64,000 nucleotides of DNA from Myotis daubentonii. Lineage: Eukaryota > Chordata > Mammalia > Chiroptera > Vespertilionidae. Position numbers and translations under genes: made by a program. The stretch is from contig NC_081844.1 of assembly GCF_963259705.1 (NCBI RefSeq), forward strand, positions 34,289,341-34,353,340, read 5' to 3'. Below are positions 1 to 16,300 of the stretch, piece after piece (the first letter of the stretch is position 1; the number at the start of each line of letters is the position of its first letter). Below the pieces are notes generated by a model. It was not told the origin of the DNA. It ran no database searches and saw only the letters and a program-made list of their open reading frames with translations.

Positions 1-375
1 CCCTGGATATCCCTGCCCTGATGATAATGTATATATATGCCTCAAACATCCCTGCCCTGATGGGGTAAATGCCCCCAGTATATCCATCTTGGTTGTCATT
101 TGAACACCCCCATATCACTTCCCTGATGGTGTTATAAACATTCCCCATATCCACAGCTGATGGTGGGGTGAACACCCCCATATATCCACCCAGATGATGA
201 ATTAAATCCCCCCCAATACCCCTGTCCAAATGGTGTGTGTACCCCTATATGCCTGCCCTGATGGTGGCATGATTGCGCCTATTTCCCCTCTCTGATGGTA
301 GGGTAAACCCCCAATATCCTCGCCCTGATGGTGGTGTGAATGCCCCATATGCCTGCCCAATGGTGGGGTAAATGC
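1..375. repeat. Degenerate minisatellite in a MIER2 intron
   Basis: About ten imperfect units of roughly 35-40 bp are seen. They share a core like CCCTGATGGTG, GGGTAAATGCCCCC and ATATNCCTGCCC, and they run from the window start to about 50 bp before the first MIER2 exon. Units differ in length and sequence, so the array is old. It may extend left of the window. Confidence 0.75.
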
Positions 376-396
376 TCCCGCTATTGCTGCTGGTGA

Positions 397-5205
<4,809 letters not shown>

Positions 5206-6195
5206 TTCCTGGCCACAGGCGGGTGTGTGTGGCCTAGACTGGACTTGGGGCCACTGTGGGTCCTGCCTCTGTCAGTCTTCCCGACCCTTTTCCTCGTGGG
5301 CCTCGGGTAACGCCATCTCTGCTTCAGAACACTTCAAGGACTAGGGTGAGCAGTGGCAGGGCTATCAGCCCTGCCCCTCGCCACACAGCCCGGCACCCTC
5401 AGCACCTGGCACCACTGTCTGGCTGCAGGCTGCCTCCGTGGGACCTGTTGGGCAGCTGGGTGCAGAGGGCCCGGCCCCCTCTGGCCAGCAGAGGCAAAGA
5501 AAGGCATCCCTGCCCGTCAGGGAGATGGGGAGACAGGGCAGGACGCCACCCCCCCACCAGCAGCCTCTGCCCAGGGAGCCCCCCAGCACCTGCTTGGCTC
5601 TGTCTCACTGCACCTGGCAGGGCCATGGGCTGCCCCAGCCCAGGGGTCGGTGAGCAGCTGCTACTCGGTGCCAAACCCCACGGGGCACAGAGCCATATAC
5701 CTCGACGTTGGCCCCGCCCCACCTTTGACCTCACCCACTCTGTCCACTTCAGGAAAAGCCGCACTTTACGCCCACCTGCCTCCTCTCTATCTGCCCCAGG
5801 GCTTCTCAGCAGCCTCCTGGGTTCCAAGAGACAGGTGACTGACACCCCCTGTTGCCTGCAATGCCGAGGGGCCAGGCTCCAGCCTGTTTTTCTGACCCTG
5901 CGGGTCGTATTTCTGTTGAAGCTCCCCAGCAAGATGGTTTGGGGTCCTGGTCCGTTTCTTCCCCCCACCTCCCTCTTTTTATTTATGTTTCTGTTTACAA
6001 ATTGGAGTGGGGTCCTCCAGGGGGGCAGGGCAGCACCCCCAGCCATTGGGTGTCATCAGGAGAGTTTTGGCTCGAGCCCATCTGCAGAGTTGGACTCAAC
6101 CTTCCCTGTCACTCCACCAAGGACCACACTGTGAAGTGAAAACTGCCTTGAATCTCTTGCTGTTTTATTTATTAAACTTTATTTGAAGCCCCGTG
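5206..6195 (+). other. MIER2: MIER2 3' UTR with poly(A) signal
   Basis: About 1 kb of GC-rich sequence follows the stop. It ends at an AT-rich patch TGTTTTATTTATTAAACTTT with the hexamer ATTAAA at 6171-6176, then a GT-rich element (GTGGGTGCCTCGTGGTGG) typical downstream of cleavage sites. Long open frames here, including one of 292 codons at 5256-6134, are by-products of high GC. Confidence 0.75.
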
Positions 6196-6980
6196 GGTGC
6201 CTCGTGGTGGACTGGGCAGGGTGTGTGGAGGTGCTGGGGAACCACAGGTCATCCTCGCCACGTAGTCACTTGGTGGGCTATGTACCGGGCATCGTTGAAG
6301 GATGGGGTCATGGTCCATGTCAGGACGACCGATGTGAGGGAGGTGGTCAGTTAAACGGAGGGGACATTTAATCTGGAAGCTGAAGGAGAATCATCCTGTT
6401 TTGGTGAGGGCTGGTGTGAGCCAGGCTGAGGTCACCACCAACGCAGAGGTAGGCCGGGGCCGGAGTCCTAGGAAGGAGGTGCAGGCCGGGAAGGAGGGAG
6501 AGCAGCTGAGGGTCTGGGCCGGCCAGCAGGTTTTGTCCTGAACCCCCTGGAGGGGTAAGCAGGGGCTGGGTCAGTGTGGTTTTCAGAGCTTCCCCAGAGG
6601 AAGTGCAAACAGGCTGGGCAAGGGCAGGGGACATGCAGGAGGGCCAGCCTGGACCCAGGGTATGAAGACCAAGGGCAGATGGATCCGGGGCTGGTTGTGC
6701 CCAGATGTGTGGGAAAGTCTGGTGTCTCCTGGAATTCGGGGCTTAGTCCTTCAGAGCTGGTGGTGCCAGCGCTAGGAGCAGGTGCACTTGGGGGTGGGAT
6801 GCCACGGCCTTGAGAGTGGTTTTCACTGGCGTTTTCAGTCTGTTCTCATTTGCTTGAAGTATTTGAGAGGTATTGCCCGACTATATTCTGGTTTGCTCTG
6901 CTTTCGAGAAAATTGCCCTTGTCCTTCCTTACCTTTGTGTGTGTATTTACTTGGACAGCTAAGATTTGTACCTTTCTCCC
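6196..6980. other. Intergenic sequence without recognised features
   Basis: GC-rich unique-looking DNA between the MIER2 poly(A) site and an L1 remnant. I see no conserved coding signal, splice-flanked exon or RNA gene. Confidence 0.6.
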
Positions 6981-7560
6981 TGTTTTATTTATTTATTTTT
7001 CAGTTACAGCTCACATTTAATATGATTTTGTGTTAGTTTTAGGTGTACAATGTAGGTGGTTTTCTCCCTGGTATTGAACAGTGAGGGATGGCCTTTCAGA
7101 CCGGTTTCTTTCACTTGGTGATGTGCACCTGAGGTTCCCCCGTGTCTTCTCGTGGCTGCATAGCTCATTCTTCTTATTGCTGAGGAGCATTTCATTGTCA
7201 GATGGACCACAGTTTTTCGTCCACTCACCTCCTGAAGGAAATCTCGCTTGCTTTCAGGTTTGGGCACTTATGGGTGAAGCTTCTGTGAACACTGGTGCAG
7301 ATATTTGTTAGGACACAAGCTTTCACCTCATTTGGGTAAATACTGGGGAGCTGAATCTTACGGTAAGAGTGTGTTTAGTCTAGTCAGAAACCACCAAACG
7401 GTCTTCCAAAGGGGCTGCACCATTTGCACTTGCACCAGTGATCAAGGAGAGTTCCTGCAGCAGCTCCAGGGCCTGGCGGCACGTGCGCTGTCCTCGGTTT
7501 GGATTTCAGCTGTTTGGACAGGAATGTGGTGGTAGCTCATCGTTTTCTGTAGCTTTTAGA
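6981..7560 (-). mobile_element. LINE-1 3'-end remnant
   Basis: On the minus strand this carries the diverged end of L1 ORF2 and 3' UTR. The complement of the classic 'site for a small number of people' segment (CACAGTTTTTCGTCCACTCA, then TTTGGGCACTTATGG) is readable. No open ORF2 remains. Sequence to about 8160 may be further L1-derived. Confidence 0.7.
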
Positions 7561-8600
7561 GATGGGCTCTCATTGCTTCCCACAAATGCTCTTCGCTCCC
7601 TCTCACTGGCCAGGAAGATCCTTGAGGATTCCTCCTTCATTTCTGAAACTTATTTTTCTTTTTTGGCAGGATCAGCATTTTAAAGATGTTCCCTTGACTC
7701 TCGGTTTCTAATGAGAAATAGGTCATTCTTGTGTTTTCCTACATGAGACCCACCTTTTTTCTTTGTGATTTCCTTTTTGTCTGGATGCCAGCATTTGAGT
7801 GTGATGTGCCAGGGGTAGGTCTCCACACGGAACTGGTGGGGCCTAAGGACTGCCTTGCATTGGTGTTGGGCATCTTGGCTGTTTCTTCCGATATGTCTGC
7901 TGCTGTGTTCTCTCTTCTCCATTTGGGCCTCTAGTTACACAGGAGAGCACTGGGTATTGTCCCACAGATTTCTGTGTGTTTTATTCTTTCTGGGTTTCTA
8001 TTTGGATAGTTGCTGTGGACTGGTCTGTGAGGTCCCTGGTCCTCTTTTCTGCAGTTTCATACTGCCACGCAGCCTATCCCAAATCCCCACTGTTGGTTTT
8101 CTATTTCTCTGCTGAAATTCTCCACGTTTTTCATCTTTTCCTCTACATTCTTTAACCTCTTATAATGCCCTGTGGTAACACTACTCCTGGGCTGCTGTAG
8201 GGAGCACATTGAGGCAGTGGGTGCCTGGCAGATTAGTGCCCCTTGAGTGTCTGGAGGTCAGGGCCAGGCTGTGCTTTGCCTCACTGTCCAGCAGAGGCGG
8301 CTCCTGCCGCAGTACCCTGTAGGTAGACTGGAGTCTGCAGCCTCTCCTGATCTTGGGACCTAGTGGTGGGGGCTCAGAGTAAAATACCCCAAAATACCAC
8401 CCCCCAACCCTGAGCAGTAGTCAGGGAAGGTGGGGTGGGGTAGGGGTGGCTCAGGGGCTGGACTCTCCATGAAGAAATAAGCTCTTGTAGAAGGAATAAG
8501 CTGCTCACGGCCTCATCCTGTGAAAGCCCAGCCCGCACCGAGCCCCTGGAGTAGCAGTCACTCTGGTGATCTCCCGCCCCGGGACTAAGTCATTCATTAT
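7561..8600. other. Probable old repeat and unique DNA, no gene
   Basis: T-rich sequence to about 8160 looks like further decayed L1. After that it becomes GC-richer, with no recognisable exon or repeat family. Confidence 0.4.
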
Positions 8601-8609
8601 TCACTAAGT

Positions 8610-8821
8610 CAGTGGTCGGCAAACTCGTTAGTCAATAGAGCCAAATATCAACAGTCAATGATTGAAATTTCTTTTGAGAGCCAAATTTTTTAAAACTTAA
8701 ACTATATAGGTAGGTACATTGTTATTAACTTAATTAGGGTACTCCTAAGGCTTAGGAAGAGCCACACTCAAGGGGTCAAAGAGCCGCATGTGGCTTGCGA
8801 GCCGCAGTTTGCCGACCAGGG
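8610..8821. mobile_element. Non-autonomous hAT MITE with 8-bp target duplication
   Basis: Terminal inverted repeats read CAGTGGTCGGCAAACT at the left and, reversed, CCCTGGTCGGCAAACT at the right. The flanks CACTAAGT (8602-8609) and CACTAGGT (8822-8829) are an 8-bp target-site duplication with one change, diagnostic for hAT. The 212-bp body is AT-rich with no transposase. Confidence 0.85.
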
Positions 8822-8829
8822 CACTAGGT

Positions 8830-10735
8830 CACTTTCGTTCAGGAAGCTTTGATGGATCATCTACTCTTTGGGGGACCCTGCCCTCCTGGAGCTGACTCTG
8901 GGAAGGATTCTGACTCTGATAAGTGGATAAACACACACACAAGCTGAGATGATGCCAGAGCTTAGAGGAAGGAGGTGGCAGGCTAGGGTATAGGGCCGGG
9001 AGGGCACTGCAGTAGGGGTCATCTGCAGGAAGTAACTTCATGCAGGACTGAGGGTTCCCAGGATGCTGACTCGATGCTGAAGCTGGGAAGGTTTCCTAGA
9101 CTCAGGCTGTGTGGCGCTCAGGGACAGTAAAGTCCTTGGAGCAGGTCTGGGATTCTGACTTACAGGTGACCCCAAGTACCTATTCAGTTAACCTTCCAAT
9201 AGTGCTTTTGAATGAGACTCAGGACCAGCCACCCACTTTGCCTTTCCTGTCCAAACATACCATCACAGCCCCCCAGAGGTACAGGCTAGACTGCAGGACC
9301 TGTAGCAGGGCTTAGAGCCCCCAGTCTGGGAGCCAACTCCCAGTATGCTCTTTGAGCCCCAAGAGAAGTATAGAAAGAGGTGAGAGTGGTGGCTGCACTC
9401 GGTGGCACCTATCGTGTGCCCAGCACCTTTCTACCCACTTGCCAGGCGTCTTTCCCTTAATCTCCACAATACTTTTGAAAACAAACTTGGAGTCCCTCAG
9501 GTTGCATTGAGGCAACAGGGGATGAGAACATAACCTTCTGAGCCGCTTGGGAGTGACCAGGCAACACGGAGTTGGTGGGATCTATAGGGCAGATGGGCAT
9601 GGTTCCACCTGGTACATCAGTCTCCTTCCAGCTTTGCCATCTGCAGGTAAGGTAGAAGCCATCCAGTCCTGGCTGCCAGCCCAGGCTCTGCACCCTGAGC
9701 AGGACTCGCTGGCTCCATTTCTCTGTAAAGGGCCAGGTGTGAAAGCTTTTTTAAGTGGGGACCCCAGCTAGCAGGTGTAGAACCCTGACCCCAGTCTTAA
9801 CACTAATCTTAATTCCTACTGCCCTGCTAGATTTTAATCCTGACCTTGTCCAGGTATTTTAAGAACAGGATGAGATTGAGGTCAGTGGGGAGGGGCTGAC
9901 AGCCAACCAGCTCCTCCAGCCTCATGCCCCTGCTCCAGCCACTCCTGCCTCACCAGGGATCAGGCCAAGCCCCTTCCTACCCACAGTGTGTGCCTGCCGG
10001 AGCCTCCCTGGAGACCCTCCTGGATCTGACCTTGTAGCACCCACCCAGGCTGTCTCCACCACCATACCCCACTTTGGCGAGTGTCTCACAGCTAACCTCC
10101 CCCCCCCCCCCAGCACACAGTAGGTGCTCAGTAAAGAACCCCTCCATTTCCTTGATTCCAATACAATGCTGGAAGTGTTGATGAGCTATCAACACCTAGA
10201 GCGGTAGTCACTCAATTGAAGCGAGGTTAAAGTGAAAAAAAGTGCAATAAAGCTAACATTTCTGTAACATTTTTGCCCGGCTCTTCAGTATTTTATCAGG
10301 TAATTCTCACAACCCTAATTCGGTTCGTGCTGCATGAATGAACGAATGAATGACCTGGGACCAGCCTTTCCCTGGGGCCCGCCCCACCCTGTGAGTGGCA
10401 GGAGTAGAAGCCAATGAGCAGAACCCGAGCCTGCGTGGGGCGGGAGTCACGCGGGGAGGGAAGGAGCACCCGCGGGATCCAGCGGAGCCTGAAACTGGGC
10501 CCTTGCGATAGCCTCACCCCTTACCCAGACTCTAGGAAAACCCTCCGGCAATTCAATCTGATGCTCCGAGCCGCCTTGGAGGAAGTCGCGGGCGACTTGG
10601 ACTCCTCCGGGCTTGCGGTTGGGAAGGGGGGTTGGTTGCTGGTGACGTCCTTTCCACACAGTCGCCACCGCAGACGGAAAATTCAGGTCCACAAGTTTCC
10701 AGGCAGGACCTTGTCATGTTCTGGGTGGGCTGAGT
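8830..10735. other. Intergenic DNA upstream of PLPP2, mostly unique
   Basis: No gene found. A MIR/L2-like stretch is possible around 9345-9520 and a C-run lies at 10100-10110. The region 10340-10720 is moderately GC-rich, but I could not tie it to any exon. Confidence 0.45.
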
Positions 10736-10737
10736 TG

Positions 10738-10738
<1 letters not shown>

Positions 10739-10792
<54 letters not shown>
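10739..10792. repeat. (TG)n microsatellite
   Basis: Uninterrupted TG dinucleotides, about 27 units, followed by a G-run. Likely length-polymorphic. Confidence 0.95.
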
Positions 10793-10793
<1 letters not shown>

Positions 10794-11064
10794 TGGGGGG
10801 AGGGGGTGGTCGGGGAGTGTCTCCAGCCGCCGCTGCTTAAGGACAGTTGATTGGGGCGCAGGGGACTTGACTCAGAGACATTTATCCCCTAAGCCGGCCG
10901 TCTGGACAGTGGCCAAGATAGAGGTCTGTTGATCCCTCCAGGAAGCAGGGTCAGGGGTCTCTGTATTCAAAAGCTAGGGCCTGCCCCTCTCTGGACTTGA
11001 CTCCCTTCATCTCTAAAAGGGGCCGAGAACATCCTCTGCAGGATCATTGGAGGTCGCGGGTGGT

Positions 11065-11180
11065 GAAGGTGGTTTAGAGGTCAAGGACATGGAACCTTGG
11101 GGCCAGGCGACCTGGGTTCCAATCCCAGCTCCTTTCTCACGGTGTCACCTTGAGGGTGACAGAACCTTTGCCTATCAAGC
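11065..11180 (+). mobile_element. MIR SINE fragment
   Basis: Core MIR order is visible: GGTTTAGAGGTCAAGGACATG, then CCTGGGTTCCAATCCCAGCT, then CTTTCTCACGGTGTCACCTTG. It is diverged and 3'-truncated, as expected of this ancient mammalian SINE. Confidence 0.6.
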
Positions 11181-11794
11181 CTTCTGCCAGATCTAGGCAG
11201 GTCTCTCCAGGTGGTCGCACTCCCCTAGGCCCCATGTGATCCCAGCCAAAAGGATCCAGTGTGCGTGTGTGGACGCAGGCTGGACGTCATGGGCCCCTTG
11301 AGTCTGTTTCCATGGCGTGGGTGGTTTTGACCCCTCGGTGCCTCCCAACTCGCGCTCCCTGGACCTGTGTGGTGCAGGGCACAGACGCAAACTGTAGGTG
11401 TGAGGAGTGCCTACCTCCCGGCCCCTCCGCTCCTCTGTCACATGGGGTCAGTAAGTGCTACACAGCAAACTGCCTGGCACCGTCTCCAGAGCGGGTGTTG
11501 AGGAATCTGATCGTCTAACTGCCAGGGGTGGCAGATCTACAGAACCTCTGCAATTAAGCCTCAAGACACCATCAATTTAATTTTTAGGCACTTACTGACT
11601 CAGGATATTGAAATGTACACGGTATGAGTGCCGTCTCCAATGAGGAGAGGAGGCTCAGAGAGGAGGTTGGGGGACTTACCCTGTGGAGCCCAAGCTCAGC
11701 TCCCCCACACCTCACAGTTCTGCTGGGGCTGCGCATTCACCCCTCACTCCTTTTCTTTTCCTTTCTTTCTTTGCTCTCTCTCTCTCTCTTTCTT

Positions 11795-11975
11795 TAAATA
11801 TATTTTTATTGATTTCAGAGAGGGAGGGAGAGCTAGAAATATCAATGATGAGAGAGAATCATGAACTGGCCGCCTTCTGCAGGCCCGCCATTGGGGATGG
11901 AGTCCACAACCCTGGCATGTGACCCTGACCAGAATCAAACCCAGGACCCCAAGTGGCCAAACTGGCTAGGGCACC
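11795..11975 (-). mobile_element. Ves SINE
   Basis: Inverted Ves element. The tail side reads TTTTTATTGATTTCAGAGAG; the tRNA-like head is the complement of GCCCTAGCCAGTTTGGCC. The B-box complement CAGAATCAAACCCAGGACCC is present but mutated. It lies just upstream of the PLPP2 CpG island and marks its left limit. Confidence 0.85.
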
Positions 11976-12029
11976 CATTCTTTTCTTGTCACCTCACCCC
12001 ACCCGGTCTCAACCGGCCCAATACGTGTG

Positions 12030-13310
12030 ACCGGGCACTGACATTCCGGTGACCGGGGCTCAGTGTCCCTGAGCCTGAGCCTTCCGGCCCGGGGGCGGGG
12101 TAACTGGGCACTGACGACCCCCACCAGCTCAGAGACCCCTCCTCCTCCCCCGTACCCGGGTCCCCAGCCGCGGCGCGCAAGCACTCTCCACCCCGCTCCT
12201 TCCTGTGCGCCGCGGGCGGGGCGGGGGCAGAGTCCGCCCCCTCCCCTGGGGCTGCCCCGCCCCGCCTGTCGCTCCCCTCCCCTCCCCTGCAGGGCCAGGC
12301 TCTGCGGCCATGTGACCCTGCGGCCGCCCGGGACGGGACGGGACGCGCTGGGGCTGGCGTCGCGGGTCGTGGGCGCTGCCCGGGGCGGGGGTGGCATGGA
12401 GCGGAGGTGGGTCTTCGTGCTGCTCGACGTGCTGTGCGTGCTAGTCGGTAAGAGCCGCGGGAACCCGGGCGTGTGGGGGGTCCCTCCCAGGGGGTGCCCG
12501 CCCCCGCCCCAGCCCGGCCCCCCGCGAGGGTTGCTGGGCGCGCGAGGGCCGGCGGCGCCCCCGCTTCTCCGAGGCCGTCTCTAGAGGGGTGACTCGGGGA
12601 GGACCCTCGGCGCACCTTCCCGGGCCGGCGCCCGTCCAGCCTCAGTTTACCCGCTCGCGCCGGGTTCATGAGGAGGTCATGAACGGCACCGGGGTTGGCA
12701 CCCCCGCCCGGGTAGCAGGAAATCACCGCAGGGGCCGCGAGCGCCCCCTCTCGCCGCGCCCCCCTTTCCCGCCGCGCCCGACCGGGCGGTGATTCACCCG
12801 GGCGGCGGCCCGGCAGGGGCGGGGCGGGGTGGGGGTGCGCCGCGGTGCGGGTCTGGAGGACCTTTACACCCGGCTCAGGGCCGGCTTTCCCAGGGGCCGG
12901 GGAGGCTGAAGCCTGGCCCGGGACGCGCAGCGCGTTGGTGGGACTTGAACCAGCGCAGCCGGGGAGACAACGGAGAGAAAGCCGGGCCCCGGGCTGCGGA
13001 TGCACCGCGGGCTTCGGGGAGGCGCCACCAAACCTGTTGGGCGGCTTTTCGGGCCAGGCTGGCGGAGGGGGCAGCCCGAGGCCCCTCTCTTCCCCTTCCC
13101 TCCCCTTTCCCAGGGTCCCGGAAACAAAGGCTGAGTGTTTGCTCTGGGGCTGTGAGGGCAATGGTCCCGGAATTCTACCCGCGGCGGGGGGAGGGGCCCC
13201 TCCGGCAGAATTCGCCCCCTGCTCCCCAATCTGGTTCTTGCTCCTTAAACCTGCACGGGGGTCGGGGGTCGGGGGTGGGGCGGGGGGACCGAGAGACCGG
13301 GGGATGGAGG
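12030..13310. promoter_or_regulatory. PLPP2: CpG island and promoter of PLPP2
   Basis: About 1.3 kb of very GC- and CpG-rich DNA surrounds the first coding exon. It includes GC boxes (GGGCGGGGCGGGGGC near 12215-12230, GGGGCGGGG further on) and an E-box-like CATGTGACC at 12308-12316. No TATA box is apparent. Long open frames on both strands here (for example 390 codons on the minus strand) result from the low stop-codon frequency. Confidence 0.85.
12396..12447 (+). CDS. PLPP2: PLPP2 exon 1
   Basis: ATG at 12396-12398 in context GTGGCATGG. It encodes 17 residues of the first membrane helix plus one base of an Ala codon; donor GTAAGA. The first intron is 3.6 kb. Confidence 0.95.
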
Positions 13311-16300
13311 ATTCAGTCCTGATGGATGGCAGAGGCCAGGCCCTTCTCCCATGTCCCAGATGAGACCCTTTTTGGGGTGTGCCAGGTGGCAGCAGGAAGT
13401 CCCCTGGTCACCATATCCCGAGCATCTGTTATTTATTTAAATATCTGTGTGGAACTTACTGTATGCCAGACGCTAAGCAACATGCAAATAACCCTTTTTC
13501 TCCAAACAGCCCGTGGAGGATGAGCTCTTATAATCCCCAATTTCATTCCGGAGAGGTCACAGCGGGGCAGAGCTAAGATTAGGTCGTGTGCTGCTGCTGT
13601 GTGCCAGAAGTCGGCTCAGGCAGACTGTACCCCCATTCTAGAAGATTCAGCACATAAACAGTTCCGTTTCAAATGCTTACAAAGGCCCTGACCAAACACT
13701 GGAGGTCATGGGAGCTGAGCGGAGGGAGGCCCTGATTTCAGTGCCCAGAGCTCTGCTTCCCAAACCCCAGGAAAGCCGAGCTCTGGTTCTGATGGGTGTG
13801 GGAATGTCCAGTGGAAGGGGCTGGGGCAGCAGTTGGGAGGCGGACTTCTCCTCCCAGGCGCCCTGGGTGACTTGATTTCTCAGCATCTTCTAGCTCTGCC
13901 CCCACACCAATGCGCACACACACAACTTTGAGAGACTCCTCCTTGGCCTCTCTACCCCCACCCTTGCCCTCACTCACAGCAGCCAGAGGGATCCTATGAA
14001 AACAGGCTCCATTCCTCTCTCCAAACCCTCCTGTGCCTCCCGCCTCACAGCAAGGTTCACATTCTTAGAATGTCCTCCATCCTCCAACCCCCAACACAGT
14101 CCTTCTTCCCAGTGCTCCAGCTCCCAGGCACGGTGGCACCTGCGGAGCTTTGCGCTGGCTGTTCCCGGGGCCCGGCACTCTTCCCCAGATGTCCCCCGAA
14201 CTTCCTCATCTCCTCCAAGCCGCCTCCTCTGGGGCCTACTCTGCAATCCCTGCTGAAACCTGCAGCCACCTCTCTGGTTCCAGTCACATTTACTTTCTCT
14301 TCATTTCTAACCCCTCAGCTCCCTGAGGCGGACCTCTGTTTTCCTCATGGCGTCTTTCCCCAGGCTCTGCATCCGAGGTGCTCAATACCATCACTAAAGG
14401 GTCCCTGGGACCCTACGATTTGTTGGGAGGAGTTGGCTCTACTGTCCCCAGAAGACACACCCTTTTACACTTGTCACCTGCCCTGCCAGGGGCAAAGGAC
14501 ACCCTGCTGGAGTTTGTCTCTGCACCGGCTCCATAGAGCAGGGAGCCCTTCATGGGAAGGGGGAAGGGTTCCGGCTCAGCAGGGCCCCAGTGCCTGGGTG
14601 ACTTACCCTTTCATAATTTGGTTTTGTCTGTGCCTCCTGAATGTGTCTTTGGACTGAGCTCCCAGGTCTGGTCTGTCTTGGTCACTGTGTGGCCAGCTCA
14701 GGGACAAATGAGAACTGTGGGCATCTCAGATCCAAGAGCAGAAAGCCCTTATAACAGACTAGAGGCCCGGTGCACAAAAATTTGTGCACTTGGGGTGGGG
14801 GGGCGTTCCTCATCCCGGCTCGTGCCCTCTCGCAGTCTGGGACCCCTTGGGGGATGTCCACCTGCTGGCTTAGGCCTGCTCCCTGGGGGGATGGGGCCTA
14901 AGCTGGCAGTCAGACATCCCTCTGGCAGCCCGGGAGCCCTCAGGGGATGTCCACTTGCCAGCAGGGAGCAGGCCTAAGCTGCAGTCAGACATCCTTAGTG
15001 CTGCTGAGGAGGCGGGAGAGGCTCCCGCTGCCACCACCACCACTGTGCTGGCAGCCGTCAGCCTGGCTTGTGGCTAAGCAGAGCGCCCCCATGTGGGAGT
15101 GCACTGACCACCAGGGGGCAGCTCCTGCATTGAGCATCTGCCCCCTGGTGGTCAGTGTGTGTCATAGTGACCAGTCATTCCCAGTTGTTCTGCTGTTGGG
15201 GTCAATTTGCATATTACCCTTTTACTATATAGGATGTTTATTAAATGCCTGGGACTCAGCCTTGAGCATGACAGCCTCCCGCTCAGGTGCTCACAGATGG
15301 GTGGGGGGGGGAGGTTAATCAAGTATCAATGATTATATAATTATATAAAAGGACAAGAAACAGGAAGAACTGAAATTTCCTTCTAGGAGAGTGATTACTT
15401 GGGTGGGACAGTCAGGAGGGGGGAATGGAACTGAGACCAGAGGGAAGTTAACACATTGTTTGCGGGTAGTTTTTATCGCACCCTAACAGGTGGCGCGGGC
15501 CATTTTTGCTAATTTTTTGCGCAAATGGCAACGTTCAGTAAAATTGCAATAACTTTAGTTTACGTATTTATACGTTACCCGCATTCTACCGCTAGTCTAT
15601 AAAAAGCGTATTAATACGTGTCCCGCGCTCTACTACACTGGTAGAACGTATAAATATGTTTCCCGCATACAATGTGTTAAAGATGTTTTGGGTAGAGAGA
15701 AGGACATGTGCAAAGGTCCTGGGGTGGGTGCTTTCTGGGTTTGTTCCAGGAGCAGGAAGGAGGATGGAGGGAAGTGGGGTGAGGGGTAGGAGGTGTGGGG
15801 TGGGAATGGTCCTGGGGAGGACATTGCTGTTAGTATCTAAGGATGATGGGGAACCCTGAGGGGGTTTTCATGGTGGGCATGAAGGTGAGGAAACCAGGAG
15901 GGAGGCTGAGGCAGGTGTGCAAACTCCAGAAGGCTGGTCTGTGTGGCCCTAGGGCTGGTGCTCGGGGAGAAACATGTGACTACATGGTTTCTCTCCTCCG
16001 CTCCCAGCCTCTCTGCCTTTCGCCATCCTGACGCTCGTGAATGCCCCGTACAAGCGAGGGTTCTACTGTGGTGATGACTCCATCCGGTACCCCTACCGTC
16101 CAGACACCATCACTCATGGGCTCATGGCCGGGGTCACCATCACTACCACCGTCATCCTTGTAAGGCAGGAGGGGCTGGTAGGGCGGGAGCATCAAGTATC
16201 TGCCCTGGGTGGTATTTGTGGGGAAGAGGACCCCCTTCAGAGTTCCCAGTTCCCTCGTGGCCTCAGGGAAGCCAGAAATCCTAAATCCCTTTCAGTGGGT

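Noticed and set aside
5256..6134. A 292-codon open frame downstream of the MIER2 stop
   Set aside because: Lies in the MIER2 3' UTR, low-complexity Pro/Ser/Arg composition, no homology recognised.
11989..13322. Open frames to 390 codons on both strands at the PLPP2 promoter
   Set aside because: GC- and CpG-rich DNA lacks stop codons by chance; no conserved protein and no splice structure.
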